Below, piece by piece: positions 1-5,199 of a DNA stretch of 5,199 bases (positions are counted from its first letter, which is position 1; each line of letters begins with the position of its first letter). The stretch is from positions 1-5,199 of the forward strand of contig JAURXG010000090.1 in assembly GCA_030654555.1 (NCBI GenBank). The letters run 5' to 3'. The notes beneath the pieces are model-generated. The model was not told the origin of the DNA, ran no database searches, and worked only from the letters and a program-made list of their open reading frames with translations. The position numbers were made by a program, and so were the translations under genes. This stretch comes from Aquabacterium sp. (GTDB lineage: Bacteria > Pseudomonadota > Gammaproteobacteria > Burkholderiales > Burkholderiaceae_C).

Positions 1-1821
1 GCGCGCGACTATTTCTCGGCCAGCGCCGGGCCCGAGCAGCAGGCGGCGATGCTGTTCCGCCTGTTCGAGGCACCGCACTACTTTCGCCGCGCCGGCAAGG
101 GCCAGTTCAAGAAGGCGCCCGAAGAGATCGTCAAGGCCGCGCTGCTGGCCATCGAGCGCAAGGCCCAGCAGGCCGCGATGATCGAGGACTGGGCTGCCGA
201 GTTGGCCGCCGGCCGCTGCCCGCCGCCGGTGCGCGAGCAGCTGTTCCGCATCCTGTTCAAGCCCGACAAGAACGGCCCCGAGTACAAGGCCGTGGTCGAG
301 GCGGCCAAGCGCGCCCAGCGTGCGCCGCTGGCCCTGCTGCAATCGGCCGGCGCGATCGACAGCCCCTACCAGTTCCACTGGCGGCGCTTCCTGTTCGACC
401 AGTTCGCCAAGGGCACGGGCTTTCCGGCACTGGCCGCGCCGGCCATCAAGGACGAGCTGCCGCTGGCGCCGGTGCAGGCCTTCTCGATCGACGACTCCCA
501 GACCACCGAGATCGACGATGCGCTGTCGGTCACCGGGCTGGGCAGCGGCGTGGTGATCTTCGGCGTGCACATCGCCGCACCGGCGCTGGCCATCGCGCCC
601 GATTCGCCCATCGACAAGGTGGCGCGCGAGCGCATGTCCACCGTCTACATGCCGGGCTGGAAGCTGACCATGCTGCCCGACGAGGTGGTGCAGGCCTACA
701 CGCTGACCGAGGGCCGCGACTGCCCGGCGATCAGCGTGTACTTCACGCTCGACGAGGCCACGCTGGCGGTGCAGAAGACCGAGACGCGCATCGAGCGCGT
801 GCCGATCGCGATGAACCTGCGCCACGACCAGCTCGACGAGGTGGTGACCGAAGCCGCGCTGACCGGCGACGCGGTGGCCGAATACCCGTTTGCGCAGGAG
901 CTGGCCTTCAGCTTCCGCCTGGCGCGGCACCTGAAGGCGCAGCGCGAGGTGGTGCGCGGCAAGCCCGAGAACTTCAACCGGCCCGACTACAACTTCCGCC
1001 TGGACGGCGCCGGCGGCGAGCCGCTGGGCGACGAGGCCGTGCGCATCAGCGAACGCAAGCGCGGCGCGCCGCTGGACCTGATCGTCAGCGAGGCGATGAT
1101 CCTGGCCAACAGCCACTGGGGCGGCTTCATCGCCGAGTGCGGCGTGCCCGGCATCTACCGCAGCCAGGCCAGCATGGCGCCGGGCGTCAAGGTGCGCATG
1201 GGCACCAAGCCCGCGCCGCACGCCGGCATGGGCGTGCCGCAGTACACCTGGGCCACCTCGCCGCTGCGGCGCTACGTCGACCTGGTCAACCAGTGGCAGA
1301 TCATCGCCGCCAGCCGGCACGGCCGCAGCGCCGCGCTGGTGGCGCCGTTCAAGCCCAAGGACGCGATGCTGTTCTCGGTGATCTCGTCGTTCGACGCGGC
1401 CTACACCGCCTACAACGACTTCCAGCGCGACATCGAGCGCTTCTGGACGCTGCGCTGGCTGCAGCAGAACGCGGTGACCGAGCTGGACGCCGCGGTGCTG
1501 AAAGACGGCCTGGTGCGCGCCGACACGCTGCCGCTGGTGTTCAAGGCGCTGGGCTGCGAGGCGCTGCCGCGCGGCGCCCATGTGCGCGTGCGCATCACCG
1601 GCATGGACCTGCTCACGCTCGACCTGCACGCCAACCTGGCCACGCGGCTCGATGACGTGCCCGCCGCCGCCGTCGTCGACGAGTCTGCCGACGAGGACGA
1701 AGCCGCCGCCGCGGCCCCGCTGGCGCTGGCCATCGACCTGGGCGACGGCGCCCCCGAGGCCGAGGCCGTGGCCGCCGACGTCCCACCGGCCGCCGACGGC
1801 GAGGCCGGCCCCGGCGCCTGA
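1..1821 (+). CDS. RNB-domain (RNase II/R family) 3'-5' exoribonuclease, 5'-truncated by window edge
   Basis: Family role: processive 3'-5' hydrolysis of RNA in the cytoplasm, used in mRNA decay. The frame is open from base 1, so the start codon lies outside; 606 codons and a TGA stop are visible. The ATG at 49 is internal to this frame and probably not the start. Residues below are numbered from base 1. The RNB metal-binding motif is FSIDDSQTTEIDDALSV (D164, E170, D172, D173; nt 490-519). E170 stands where E. coli RNase II has the second of four Asp residues, a conservative change. A later RNB signature, YTWATSPLRRYVDLVNQ (nt 1243-1293, residues 415-431), fits the family pattern well. Between them lie the conserved EAMILAN and GIYRSQ segments. 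Residues about 504-550 look like a degenerate S1-type RNA-binding domain, and 551-606 form an acidic Ala-rich tail. The N-terminal 150 residues are largely helical and not recognisable as cold-shock domains. It could be named RNase II or RNase R; the sequence does not decide, so no symbol is given. Confidence 0.93.
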   Translation, partial: ARDYFSASAGPEQQAAMLFRLFEAPHYFRRAGKGQFKKAPEEIVKAALLAIERKAQQAAMIEDWAAELAAGRCPPPVREQLFRILFKPDKNGPEYKAVVEAAKRAQRAPLALLQSAGAIDSPYQFHWRRFLFDQFAKGTGFPALAAPAIKDELPLAPVQAFSIDDSQTTEIDDALSVTGLGSGVVIFGVHIAAPALAIAPDSPIDKVARERMSTVYMPGWKLTMLPDEVVQAYTLTEGRDCPAISVYFTLDEATLAVQKTETRIERVPIAMNLRHDQLDEVVTEAALTGDAVAEYPFAQELAFSFRLARHLKAQREVVRGKPENFNRPDYNFRLDGAGGEPLGDEAVRISERKRGAPLDLIVSEAMILANSHWGGFIAECGVPGIYRSQASMAPGVKVRMGTKPAPHAGMGVPQYTWATSPLRRYVDLVNQWQIIAASRHGRSAALVAPFKPKDAMLFSVISSFDAAYTAYNDFQRDIERFWTLRWLQQNAVTELDAAVLKDGLVRADTLPLVFKALGCEALPRGAHVRVRITGMDLLTLDLHANLATRLDDVPAAAVVDESADEDEAAAAAPLALAIDLGDGAPEAEAVAADVPPAADGEAGPGA

Positions 1822-1831
1822 TCCGAGGCGC
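1814..1831 (+). other. GC-rich hairpin across the ribonuclease stop codon
   Basis: GCGCCT (1814-1819) and AGGCGC (1826-1831) are exact reverse complements around a six-base loop, so the mRNA can fold a 6-bp stem that includes the first base of the TGA stop (1819-1821). The next six bases (1832-1837) repeat GCGCCT, making 1826-1837 a perfect 12-bp palindrome that competes for the same middle segment. No T-run follows, so this is not a standard intrinsic terminator. It sequesters GAGGCG (1825-1830), the only purine-rich stretch ahead of the next gene. The structure is visible; any regulatory role is inference. Confidence 0.35.
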
Positions 1832-1850
1832 GCGCCTGCCCCCATCGCCG

Positions 1851-2771
1851 ATGGCCCAGCGCCGCCACCGCATGCGCCGCGCCGCGATCGGCCGCACGGG
1901 CTTTGGCCACACGGTCCTTGGCCACATCAGCACGCTGCACTGGGCGCTGGGGATCTCGCTGTCGGTGCACGCGGCGCTGATCACCTACCGGTGGATCGAT
2001 CCGGCCGGCTTCGACCGGGCGTTCCGCGACACGCCGATGGAAGTGATCCTGGTCAACGCGCGCTCGGCCGAAGCGCCGGTGCAGGCCCAGGCCGTGGCGC
2101 AGGCCGCGTTGGCGGGCGGCGGCGAGCTGGAGACGGGCCGTGCCACCTCGCCGCTGCCGGCCACCGAGCGCGCCGAGATGGGCAACGCCAGCGACGAGGC
2201 GCGCAAGCGGGTGGATGCGCTGCAGGACCAGCAGCAGCAATTGCTGGCGCAGATCCGCCGCGAGATGGCGCTGCTGCCACCGCCCGATCCGCAGCGCGAC
2301 AACGGCACGCCGCTCGAGCGCGAGCAGGAGGAGCGCCGGCGCCAGATGCTCAAGCTGCTGGCCGAGATCGAGAAGCGCATCAACGACGACAACGCGCAGC
2401 CGCGCAAGCGCTACGTGAGCCCGGCCACGCGCGAGGCGGCGTACGCGCTGTACTACGACCGGCTGCGCCGCCGCATCGAGGAGCGTGGCACCCGCGACTT
2501 CCCGCAGCACCAGGGCAAGAAGCTGTATGGCGAGCTGACGATGAACATCACGGTCGATGCCGCCGGCCGGCTGCTCGACGCCGAGGTGGTGGCCGGATCG
2601 GGCAACCCGCTGCTGGACCGGCGTGCCGTGGCCATCGTGCGCGCGGCGTCGCCCTTCGGCCGCTTCAACACCGAGATGCGCGGCCAGGCCGACCAGATCA
2701 TCGTGACCTCGCGCTTCCGCTTCACCCGCGACGAGGGCCTGGCAGCGACGGTGAACGCCGCGTCGCCCTGA
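1851..2771 (+). CDS. TonB-family energy-transducer-like protein with coiled-coil periplasmic region
   Basis: Predicted inner-membrane protein with its C-terminus in the periplasm. Members of this family couple ExbB/ExbD proton-motive force to outer-membrane transporters. The protein (306 aa) has a basic N-terminus (1-30), one membrane segment (about 31-47, WALGISLSVHAALITY), a linker, Gln/Glu/Arg-rich predicted coiled-coil helices (about 112-142 and 154-180) split by a PPPDP break, and a C-terminal domain (about 217-293: GELTMNITVDAAGRLLDAEV, then SGNPLLDRRAVAIVRAASPFGRF) matching the TonB C-terminal fold. Ser36 and His40 in the membrane segment have the S-x3-H spacing of E. coli TonB Ser16/His20. 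The proline-rich Glu-Pro/Lys-Pro stretch of classical TonB is missing. ATG 1851 was chosen as the first start in frame; ATG 1872 (residue 8) is equally possible and neither has a good ribosome site. It begins 29 bases after the ribonuclease stop, and no exbB/exbD is visible. The actual partner is unknown; a TolA-like or envelope-structural role is possible. Confidence 0.88.
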   Translation: MAQRRHRMRRAAIGRTGFGHTVLGHISTLHWALGISLSVHAALITYRWIDPAGFDRAFRDTPMEVILVNARSAEAPVQAQAVAQAALAGGGELETGRATSPLPATERAEMGNASDEARKRVDALQDQQQQLLAQIRREMALLPPPDPQRDNGTPLEREQEERRRQMLKLLAEIEKRINDDNAQPRKRYVSPATREAAYALYYDRLRRRIEERGTRDFPQHQGKKLYGELTMNITVDAAGRLLDAEVVAGSGNPLLDRRAVAIVRAASPFGRFNTEMRGQADQIIVTSRFRFTRDEGLAATVNAASP

Positions 2772-2781
2772 CCCGATCCCG

Positions 2782-2798
2782 CGGGCGCCCCGCGCCCG
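2782..2798 (+). other. Strong GC hairpin downstream of the TonB-like gene (terminator-like, no T-run)
   Basis: CGGGCGC (2782-2788) and GCGCCCG (2792-2798) are perfect reverse complements with a CCC loop, giving a 7-bp all-G/C stem that begins 10 bases after the TonB-like stop codon. No T-tract follows, so intrinsic termination is doubtful. It may instead protect a 3' end or mark the transcript boundary just upstream of the aroE promoter candidate. Confidence 0.4.
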
Positions 2799-2803
2799 GC
2801 CGG

Positions 2804-2809
2804 CACAAT
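2804..2809 (+). promoter_or_regulatory. Putative sigma-70 -10 element (CACAAT) for aroE
   Basis: CACAAT matches TATAAT at four of six positions and is one of the few A/T-rich stretches in the gap. No convincing TTGACA-like -35 lies 16-18 bases upstream; that area is occupied by the GC hairpin. The expected transcript start is near 2816, giving a leader of about 16 bases before ATG 2832, with no Shine-Dalgarno sequence in it. Confidence 0.35.
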
Positions 2810-2831
2810 CGCCCCCCAATTGCCCTCTGCC

Positions 2832-3743
2832 ATGCCGTCCAGACCCACCTCCCCCGTGCCCGACCGCTTGCTCGACCGCCTGCCCGACCGTTATGCGGTG
2901 CTGGGCCACCCGGTGGCCCACAGCCAGTCGCCCTTCATCCACGCCGAATTCGCGCGGCAGACCGGCGAGCACATCGACTACGGCCGCATCGAATGCCCGC
3001 TGGATGGTTTCGAGGCCACGGTGCGCGCCTTCATCGCCAGCGCCGATGCCGCGGCCGGCCTGGGGCCGGCACGCGGCTGCAACATCACCGTGCCGTTCAA
3101 GTTCCAGGTGCTGCCGCTGGCGCGGCGCGCCAGCGCGCGCGCGGTGCTGGCGCAGGCCGCCAACGTGCTGCGCTTCGACGACGACGGCTGGTACGCCGAC
3201 AACACCGACGGCACGGGCCTGGTGCGTGATCTGCAGCAGCATGCCGGGCTGCCGCGGGCCGGCCAGCGGGTGCTGCTGATCGGCGCCGGCGGCGCCGCGG
3301 CCGGCGTGCTGGGCCCGCTGATCGAGGCCGGCTGCGCCGCCATCACCGTGGCCAACCGCACCCCCGCCAAGGCGCAACTGCTGGTGCAGCGCCATGCCGA
3401 GGCGGCCCGCCTGCAGGGCGTGGCCCTGGCCGCCACCGGCCTGGCCGATGCCGGCGAGGCCTTCGACCTGGTGATCAACAGCAGCGCCAGCAGCCTGGCG
3501 GGTGCCGCGGTGCCGGTGTCGGCCGCGGTGCTCAAACCCGGCGCGCTGGCGGTCGACCTGATGTACGGGCCGGCGGCCCAGCCCTTTCTCGATTGGGCCC
3601 GGGCCCACGGCGCCATCGGGCGCGACGGCCTGGGCATGCTGGTCGAGCAGGCCGCCGGGGCCTTCGCGCTGTGGCGCGGCGTGATGCCCAGCACCCCGCC
3701 GGTGCTGGCCGCGCTGCGTGCGCGTCTGGCGGGCAAGGCCTGA
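2832..3743 (+). CDS. aroE: Shikimate dehydrogenase (NADP+), AroE
   Basis: Reduces 3-dehydroshikimate to shikimate with NADPH in the cytoplasmic shikimate pathway to aromatic amino acids. The 303-aa protein has the whole family set: shikimate-binding SQS (S31, S33) in YAVLGHPVAHSQSPFIH; NITVPFK (N84, catalytic Lys90); ANVL; NTDGTG with catalytic Asp126; the Rossmann loop GAGGAAAG (151-158); the NADP-type NRT (175-177); the INSSASSLAG segment; and the C-terminal stretch GLGMLVEQAAGAFALWRG. The NRT motif suggests NADP(H) preference. ATG 2832 is chosen over an in-frame TTG at 2820 because ATG is stronger and the TTG would lie almost at the predicted transcript start. The family core begins at Tyr21, so there is an N-terminal extension of about 17 residues relative to E. 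coli AroE, largely built of a short repeat; GTG 2856 is another possible start. mtgA follows after 15 bases in the same reading frame, so co-transcription is likely. Confidence 0.97.
   Translation: MPSRPTSPVPDRLLDRLPDRYAVLGHPVAHSQSPFIHAEFARQTGEHIDYGRIECPLDGFEATVRAFIASADAAAGLGPARGCNITVPFKFQVLPLARRASARAVLAQAANVLRFDDDGWYADNTDGTGLVRDLQQHAGLPRAGQRVLLIGAGGAAAGVLGPLIEAGCAAITVANRTPAKAQLLVQRHAEAARLQGVALAATGLADAGEAFDLVINSSASSLAGAAVPVSAAVLKPGALAVDLMYGPAAQPFLDWARAHGAIGRDGLGMLVEQAAGAFALWRGVMPSTPPVLAALRARLAGKA
2859..2894 (+). repeat. Three-copy 12-bp imperfect tandem repeat in the 5' end of aroE
   Basis: Three consecutive 12-base units (2859-2870, 2871-2882, 2883-2894) share the pattern C-Y-C-GACCG and encode PDRL, LDRL and PDRY (residues 10-21). 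The units diverge mainly in their last four bases. The repeat makes up most of the N-terminal extension ahead of the conserved AroE core and probably arose by slippage or short duplication. Confidence 0.6.
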
Positions 3744-3758
3744 TCCACGATCGGCGGC

Positions 3759-4568
3759 ATGGTGAGCGCTCCGGCCACCCGTTCACTGCGCGGCCACGCG
3801 TTGCGCCTGCTGTTGCTGGCGCTGCTGTGCGGCGCCTCGCTGCAGCTCTACTTCGTCGCGCGCATCGCGCTGATGGCGGTGATCGCGCCGCAATCCACCA
3901 CCTTCCAGCGCAGCGAGATCTGGCGCCTGCTGGTCGAGAAGCAGCAGGTGGCCTGGGCCCAGGAATGGGTCGACGCCGAGCGCATCTCGCCGAACCTGAA
4001 GCGGGCGGTGATCGCCAGCGAGGACGCCGGCTTCATCGAACATGGCGGCATCGAGTGGGACGCGCTGGAGCAGGCCTGGGAGAAGAACCAGCGCGCCGAA
4101 GCCGCCGCCGAGCGACGCAACGCCCAGCTGCAGGCCCAGCAGCAGAAGCGCGCGCCGCCGAAGGCCGCCGCCGCACCGGCCAAGCCCAAGGTCGAGCCCA
4201 AGCTGGTGGGCGGCTCCACCATCAGCCAGCAGCTGGCGAAAAACCTGTTCCTGTCGGGTGAGCGCACGGTGTTTCGCAAAGCCCAGGAGTTCGTGCTGAC
4301 GCTGGTGCTGGAAGCCCTGCTCGACAAGCGCCGCATCCTGGAGATCTACCTCAACAGCGTGGAATGGGGCGAAGGCGTGTTCGGCGCCCAGGCCGCCGCG
4401 CGGCACTACTTTCGCACCGACGCGGCGCGGCTGGACGCCTATGCCGCCGCCCGGCTGGCGGTGATGCTGCCCGCGCCCAAGCGCTTCGAGAAAAACCCCG
4501 GCTCGGCCTACATCGCCGGCCGCGCCGCCACCATCGTCGCCCGCATGGGCGCGGTGACGCTGCCCTGA
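3759..4568 (+). CDS. mtgA: Monofunctional biosynthetic peptidoglycan glycosyltransferase, MtgA (GT51)
   Basis: Polymerises lipid II into glycan strands on the periplasmic face of the inner membrane; it has no transpeptidase domain. The 269-aa protein has one N-terminal membrane anchor (about 15-42) and a GT51 domain with all hallmark motifs: ASEDAGFIEHGG (catalytic Glu88, then D89, F92, H95), GGSTISQQLAKN (151-162), RKAQE (173-177, Glu177 matching the second conserved Glu), KRRILEIYLN (190-199) and the WGEGVFGAQAAARHYF segment (203-218). Between the first two motifs, residues about 111-148 form an Ala/Gln/Lys/Pro-rich low-complexity insertion missing from E. coli MtgA, which is shorter (about 242 aa). 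ATG 3759 was chosen because it precedes the membrane segment and lies 15 bases after the aroE stop; no proper Shine-Dalgarno is visible, and the next codon, GTG 3762, is an alternative. Probably co-transcribed with aroE. Confidence 0.96.
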   Translation: MVSAPATRSLRGHALRLLLLALLCGASLQLYFVARIALMAVIAPQSTTFQRSEIWRLLVEKQQVAWAQEWVDAERISPNLKRAVIASEDAGFIEHGGIEWDALEQAWEKNQRAEAAAERRNAQLQAQQQKRAPPKAAAAPAKPKVEPKLVGGSTISQQLAKNLFLSGERTVFRKAQEFVLTLVLEALLDKRRILEIYLNSVEWGEGVFGAQAAARHYFRTDAARLDAYAAARLAVMLPAPKRFEKNPGSAYIAGRAATIVARMGAVTLP

Positions 4569-4585
4569 CAGCGGTGAACCAGCCC

Positions 4586-4619
4586 GCCGGTCAGGTGCCG
4601 ACCTTTGGCGCACCTCGGC
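4586..4619 (+). other. Inverted repeat (AGGTGC-N11-GCACCT with outer arms) between mtgA and the next gene
   Basis: AGGTGC (4593-4598) and GCACCT (4610-4615) are exact reverse complements 11 bases apart. Outer arms GCCG (4586-4589) and CGGC (4616-4619) extend the stem beyond a three-base bulge on the left. No T-run follows. The right arm lies where a -35 element would be expected (17 bases before the TACAAT at 4633), so it could be an operator or activator site, or simply a weak mRNA 3' hairpin of mtgA. Confidence 0.3.
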
Positions 4620-4632
4620 CAGCCCCGCTTCC

Positions 4633-4638
4633 TACAAT
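4633..4638 (+). promoter_or_regulatory. Putative -10 element (TACAAT) for the last gene, predicting a leaderless mRNA
   Basis: TACAAT matches the TATAAT consensus at five of six positions in an otherwise GC-rich gap. The expected transcript start is about 7 bases past its last base, at 4645-4646, on or beside the ATG at 4646. No good -35 is found at normal spacing; TTGGCG (4605-4610) is 22 bases away, which is too far. The -10 match is visible; promoter activity and leaderless translation are inferred. Confidence 0.45.
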
Positions 4639-4645
4639 GCGGGCC

Positions 4646-5199
4646 ATGTCCGCCACCCTGCTCGACGAGATTGCCGCTGCCGCTGCCCGGCTGGTCGTCG
4701 ACGAGGGCATGGAATACGCGGCCGCCAAGCGCAAGGCCCAGCGCGCCCTGGGCCGGCGTGGCAACGGCCGCGGTGAACTGCCCGCCAACGAGCAGGTGGA
4801 AGACGAGGTGCGCGACTACCTGGCGATCTTCTGCGCCGACACCCAGCCGGCCGAGTTGCGGGTGCTGCGCCAGCTGGCGCTGGTGTGGATGGCGCGGCTG
4901 GCCGAGTTCCGCCCGCACCTGGCTGGCGCGGTGTGGCGCGGCACCGCCACGCGGCTGTCGGCGATCCACCTCGACCTGTACTGCGACGACACCAAGGCCA
5001 CCGAGATCGCGCTGATCAACAAGGGTGTGGCCTACGACGTGGGCAGCCGGCCCGACGCCCGCGGCGGTGAGGTCGACCTGCTGCGCATCGCCACCGCCTG
5101 CCCCGATTTCGGTGAACCGGTGACGCTGTTCCTCACCATCCTGGACCACGACGACTTGCGCGGCGCCCTGAAACCCGACGCCCGCGGCCGCAGCTGGCG
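4646..5199 (+). CDS. Conserved hypothetical protein, 3'-truncated by window edge; possible degenerate nucleotidyltransferase-like fold
   Basis: A frame open to the window end gives 184 codons with no stop. Reading it as coding is supported by continuous high third-position GC and ordered protein character: an Ala/Arg-rich N-terminal helix (1-43, with MEYAAAKRKAQRALGRRG), an acidic helical stretch (44-65), helices around 69-90 (ELRVLRQLALVWMARLAEF), then an alpha/beta region. That region contains WRGTATRLSAIHLDLYCDD (97-115), followed by EIALINKGVAYDVG (120-133) and a probable beta strand, PVTLFLTILD (158-167). The GT-x-A...S-x-I-x-L segment recalls the GS...SDIDL motif of polymerase-beta-type nucleotidyltransferases, but the metal-binding Asp pair is not preserved, so activity is doubtful. 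I recall similar uncharacterised proteins in Burkholderiales but cannot name a family. No signal peptide, so probably cytoplasmic. ATG 4646 is chosen for its position beside the predicted transcript start; ATG 4637 and GTG 4595 are in frame upstream, the former overlapping the -10 element. Confidence 0.82.
   Translation, partial: MSATLLDEIAAAAARLVVDEGMEYAAAKRKAQRALGRRGNGRGELPANEQVEDEVRDYLAIFCADTQPAELRVLRQLALVWMARLAEFRPHLAGAVWRGTATRLSAIHLDLYCDDTKATEIALINKGVAYDVGSRPDARGGEVDLLRIATACPDFGEPVTLFLTILDHDDLRGALKPDARGRSW

Noticed and set aside
1903..1926. Direct repeat TTGGCCACA, two copies 15 bases apart in the 5' end of the TonB-like gene.
   Set aside because: It is in frame and encodes a small [F/L]-G-H repeat before the membrane segment; a 9-base repeat is too short to support a regulatory claim.
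2820..2822. TTG as the aroE start codon.
   Set aside because: An in-frame ATG follows 12 bases later, the added four residues are outside the conserved core, and the TTG would be only about four bases from the predicted transcript start.
1580..3229. A 549-codon + strand open frame overlapping the ribonuclease end, the TonB-like gene and aroE.
   Set aside because: It is out of frame with all three recognised genes, rich in Arg/Pro/Ala/Gly, and has no domain-like pattern; it is a GC-driven shadow.
1410..3608. A very long open frame on the minus strand (over 700 codons) across three + strand genes.
   Set aside because: It lies antisense to genes with complete family motifs, its product is Arg/Gly/Ala/His/Gln-rich with no recognisable domain, and stop-free antisense frames are expected in very GC-rich coding DNA.
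3741..3761. Possible read-through fusion of aroE and mtgA, which share a reading frame across one TGA.
   Set aside because: A membrane anchor starts soon after the mtgA ATG and AroE is complete; the shared frame across a 15-base gap has a one-in-three chance, and nothing suggests recoding.
4605..4610. TTGGCG as a -35 element for the TACAAT promoter.
   Set aside because: The 22-base spacer is well outside the usual 16-18 range and the hexamer match is modest.
3783..4613. A 276-codon minus-strand open frame opposite mtgA.
   Set aside because: Antisense shadow of a gene with all GT51 motifs; the composition is Gln/Gly/Leu/Arg-rich low complexity.
4508..5149. A 213-codon minus-strand open frame opposite the last gene.
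   Set aside because: The + strand frame has ordered alpha/beta character and a -10 element in front of its ATG; the minus-strand product has no recognisable motif and its start has no visible signal.

Overview
The window is very GC-rich, and every gene reads on the + strand with strong G/C preference at third codon positions. Gene content and order (RNB-family ribonuclease, TonB-like protein, aroE, mtgA, conserved hypothetical) point to a betaproteobacterium of the order Burkholderiales, probably in the Rubrivivax/Leptothrix/Ideonella neighbourhood. That placement is inferred from recalled gene order and protein style, not from a database search.

Layout: 1-1821 is the 3' part of an RNB-domain exoribonuclease gene whose start lies upstream of the window. 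1851-2771 encodes a membrane-anchored TonB-like protein with a coiled-coil periplasmic region in place of the usual proline-rich one. 2832-3743 is aroE (shikimate dehydrogenase). 3759-4568 is mtgA (monofunctional peptidoglycan glycosyltransferase), which carries a low-complexity insertion inside its catalytic domain. 4646-5199 is the 5' part of a conserved hypothetical gene that runs off the right edge. Coding density is high: the gaps are about 29, 60, 15 and 77 bases.

Organisation: the genes are co-directional and could be partly co-transcribed. Two gaps contain a GC-rich inverted repeat followed by a good -10-like hexamer (CACAAT before aroE, TACAAT before the last gene), so aroE-mtgA and the last gene may have their own promoters. 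The TACAAT lies so close to the last gene's ATG that a leaderless mRNA is predicted. Classical Shine-Dalgarno sequences are weak or absent in front of all four visible starts.

Functionally this is mostly housekeeping: RNA decay, an envelope protein, aromatic amino-acid biosynthesis and cell-wall polymerisation. I see no mobile element, CRISPR array, tRNA/rRNA, toxin-antitoxin pair or defence island, and no clearly novel multi-gene system. The best items for a second look are the uncharacterised last gene, with a possible degenerate nucleotidyltransferase motif and a probable leaderless start; the insertion in MtgA; and the atypical TonB-like protein.
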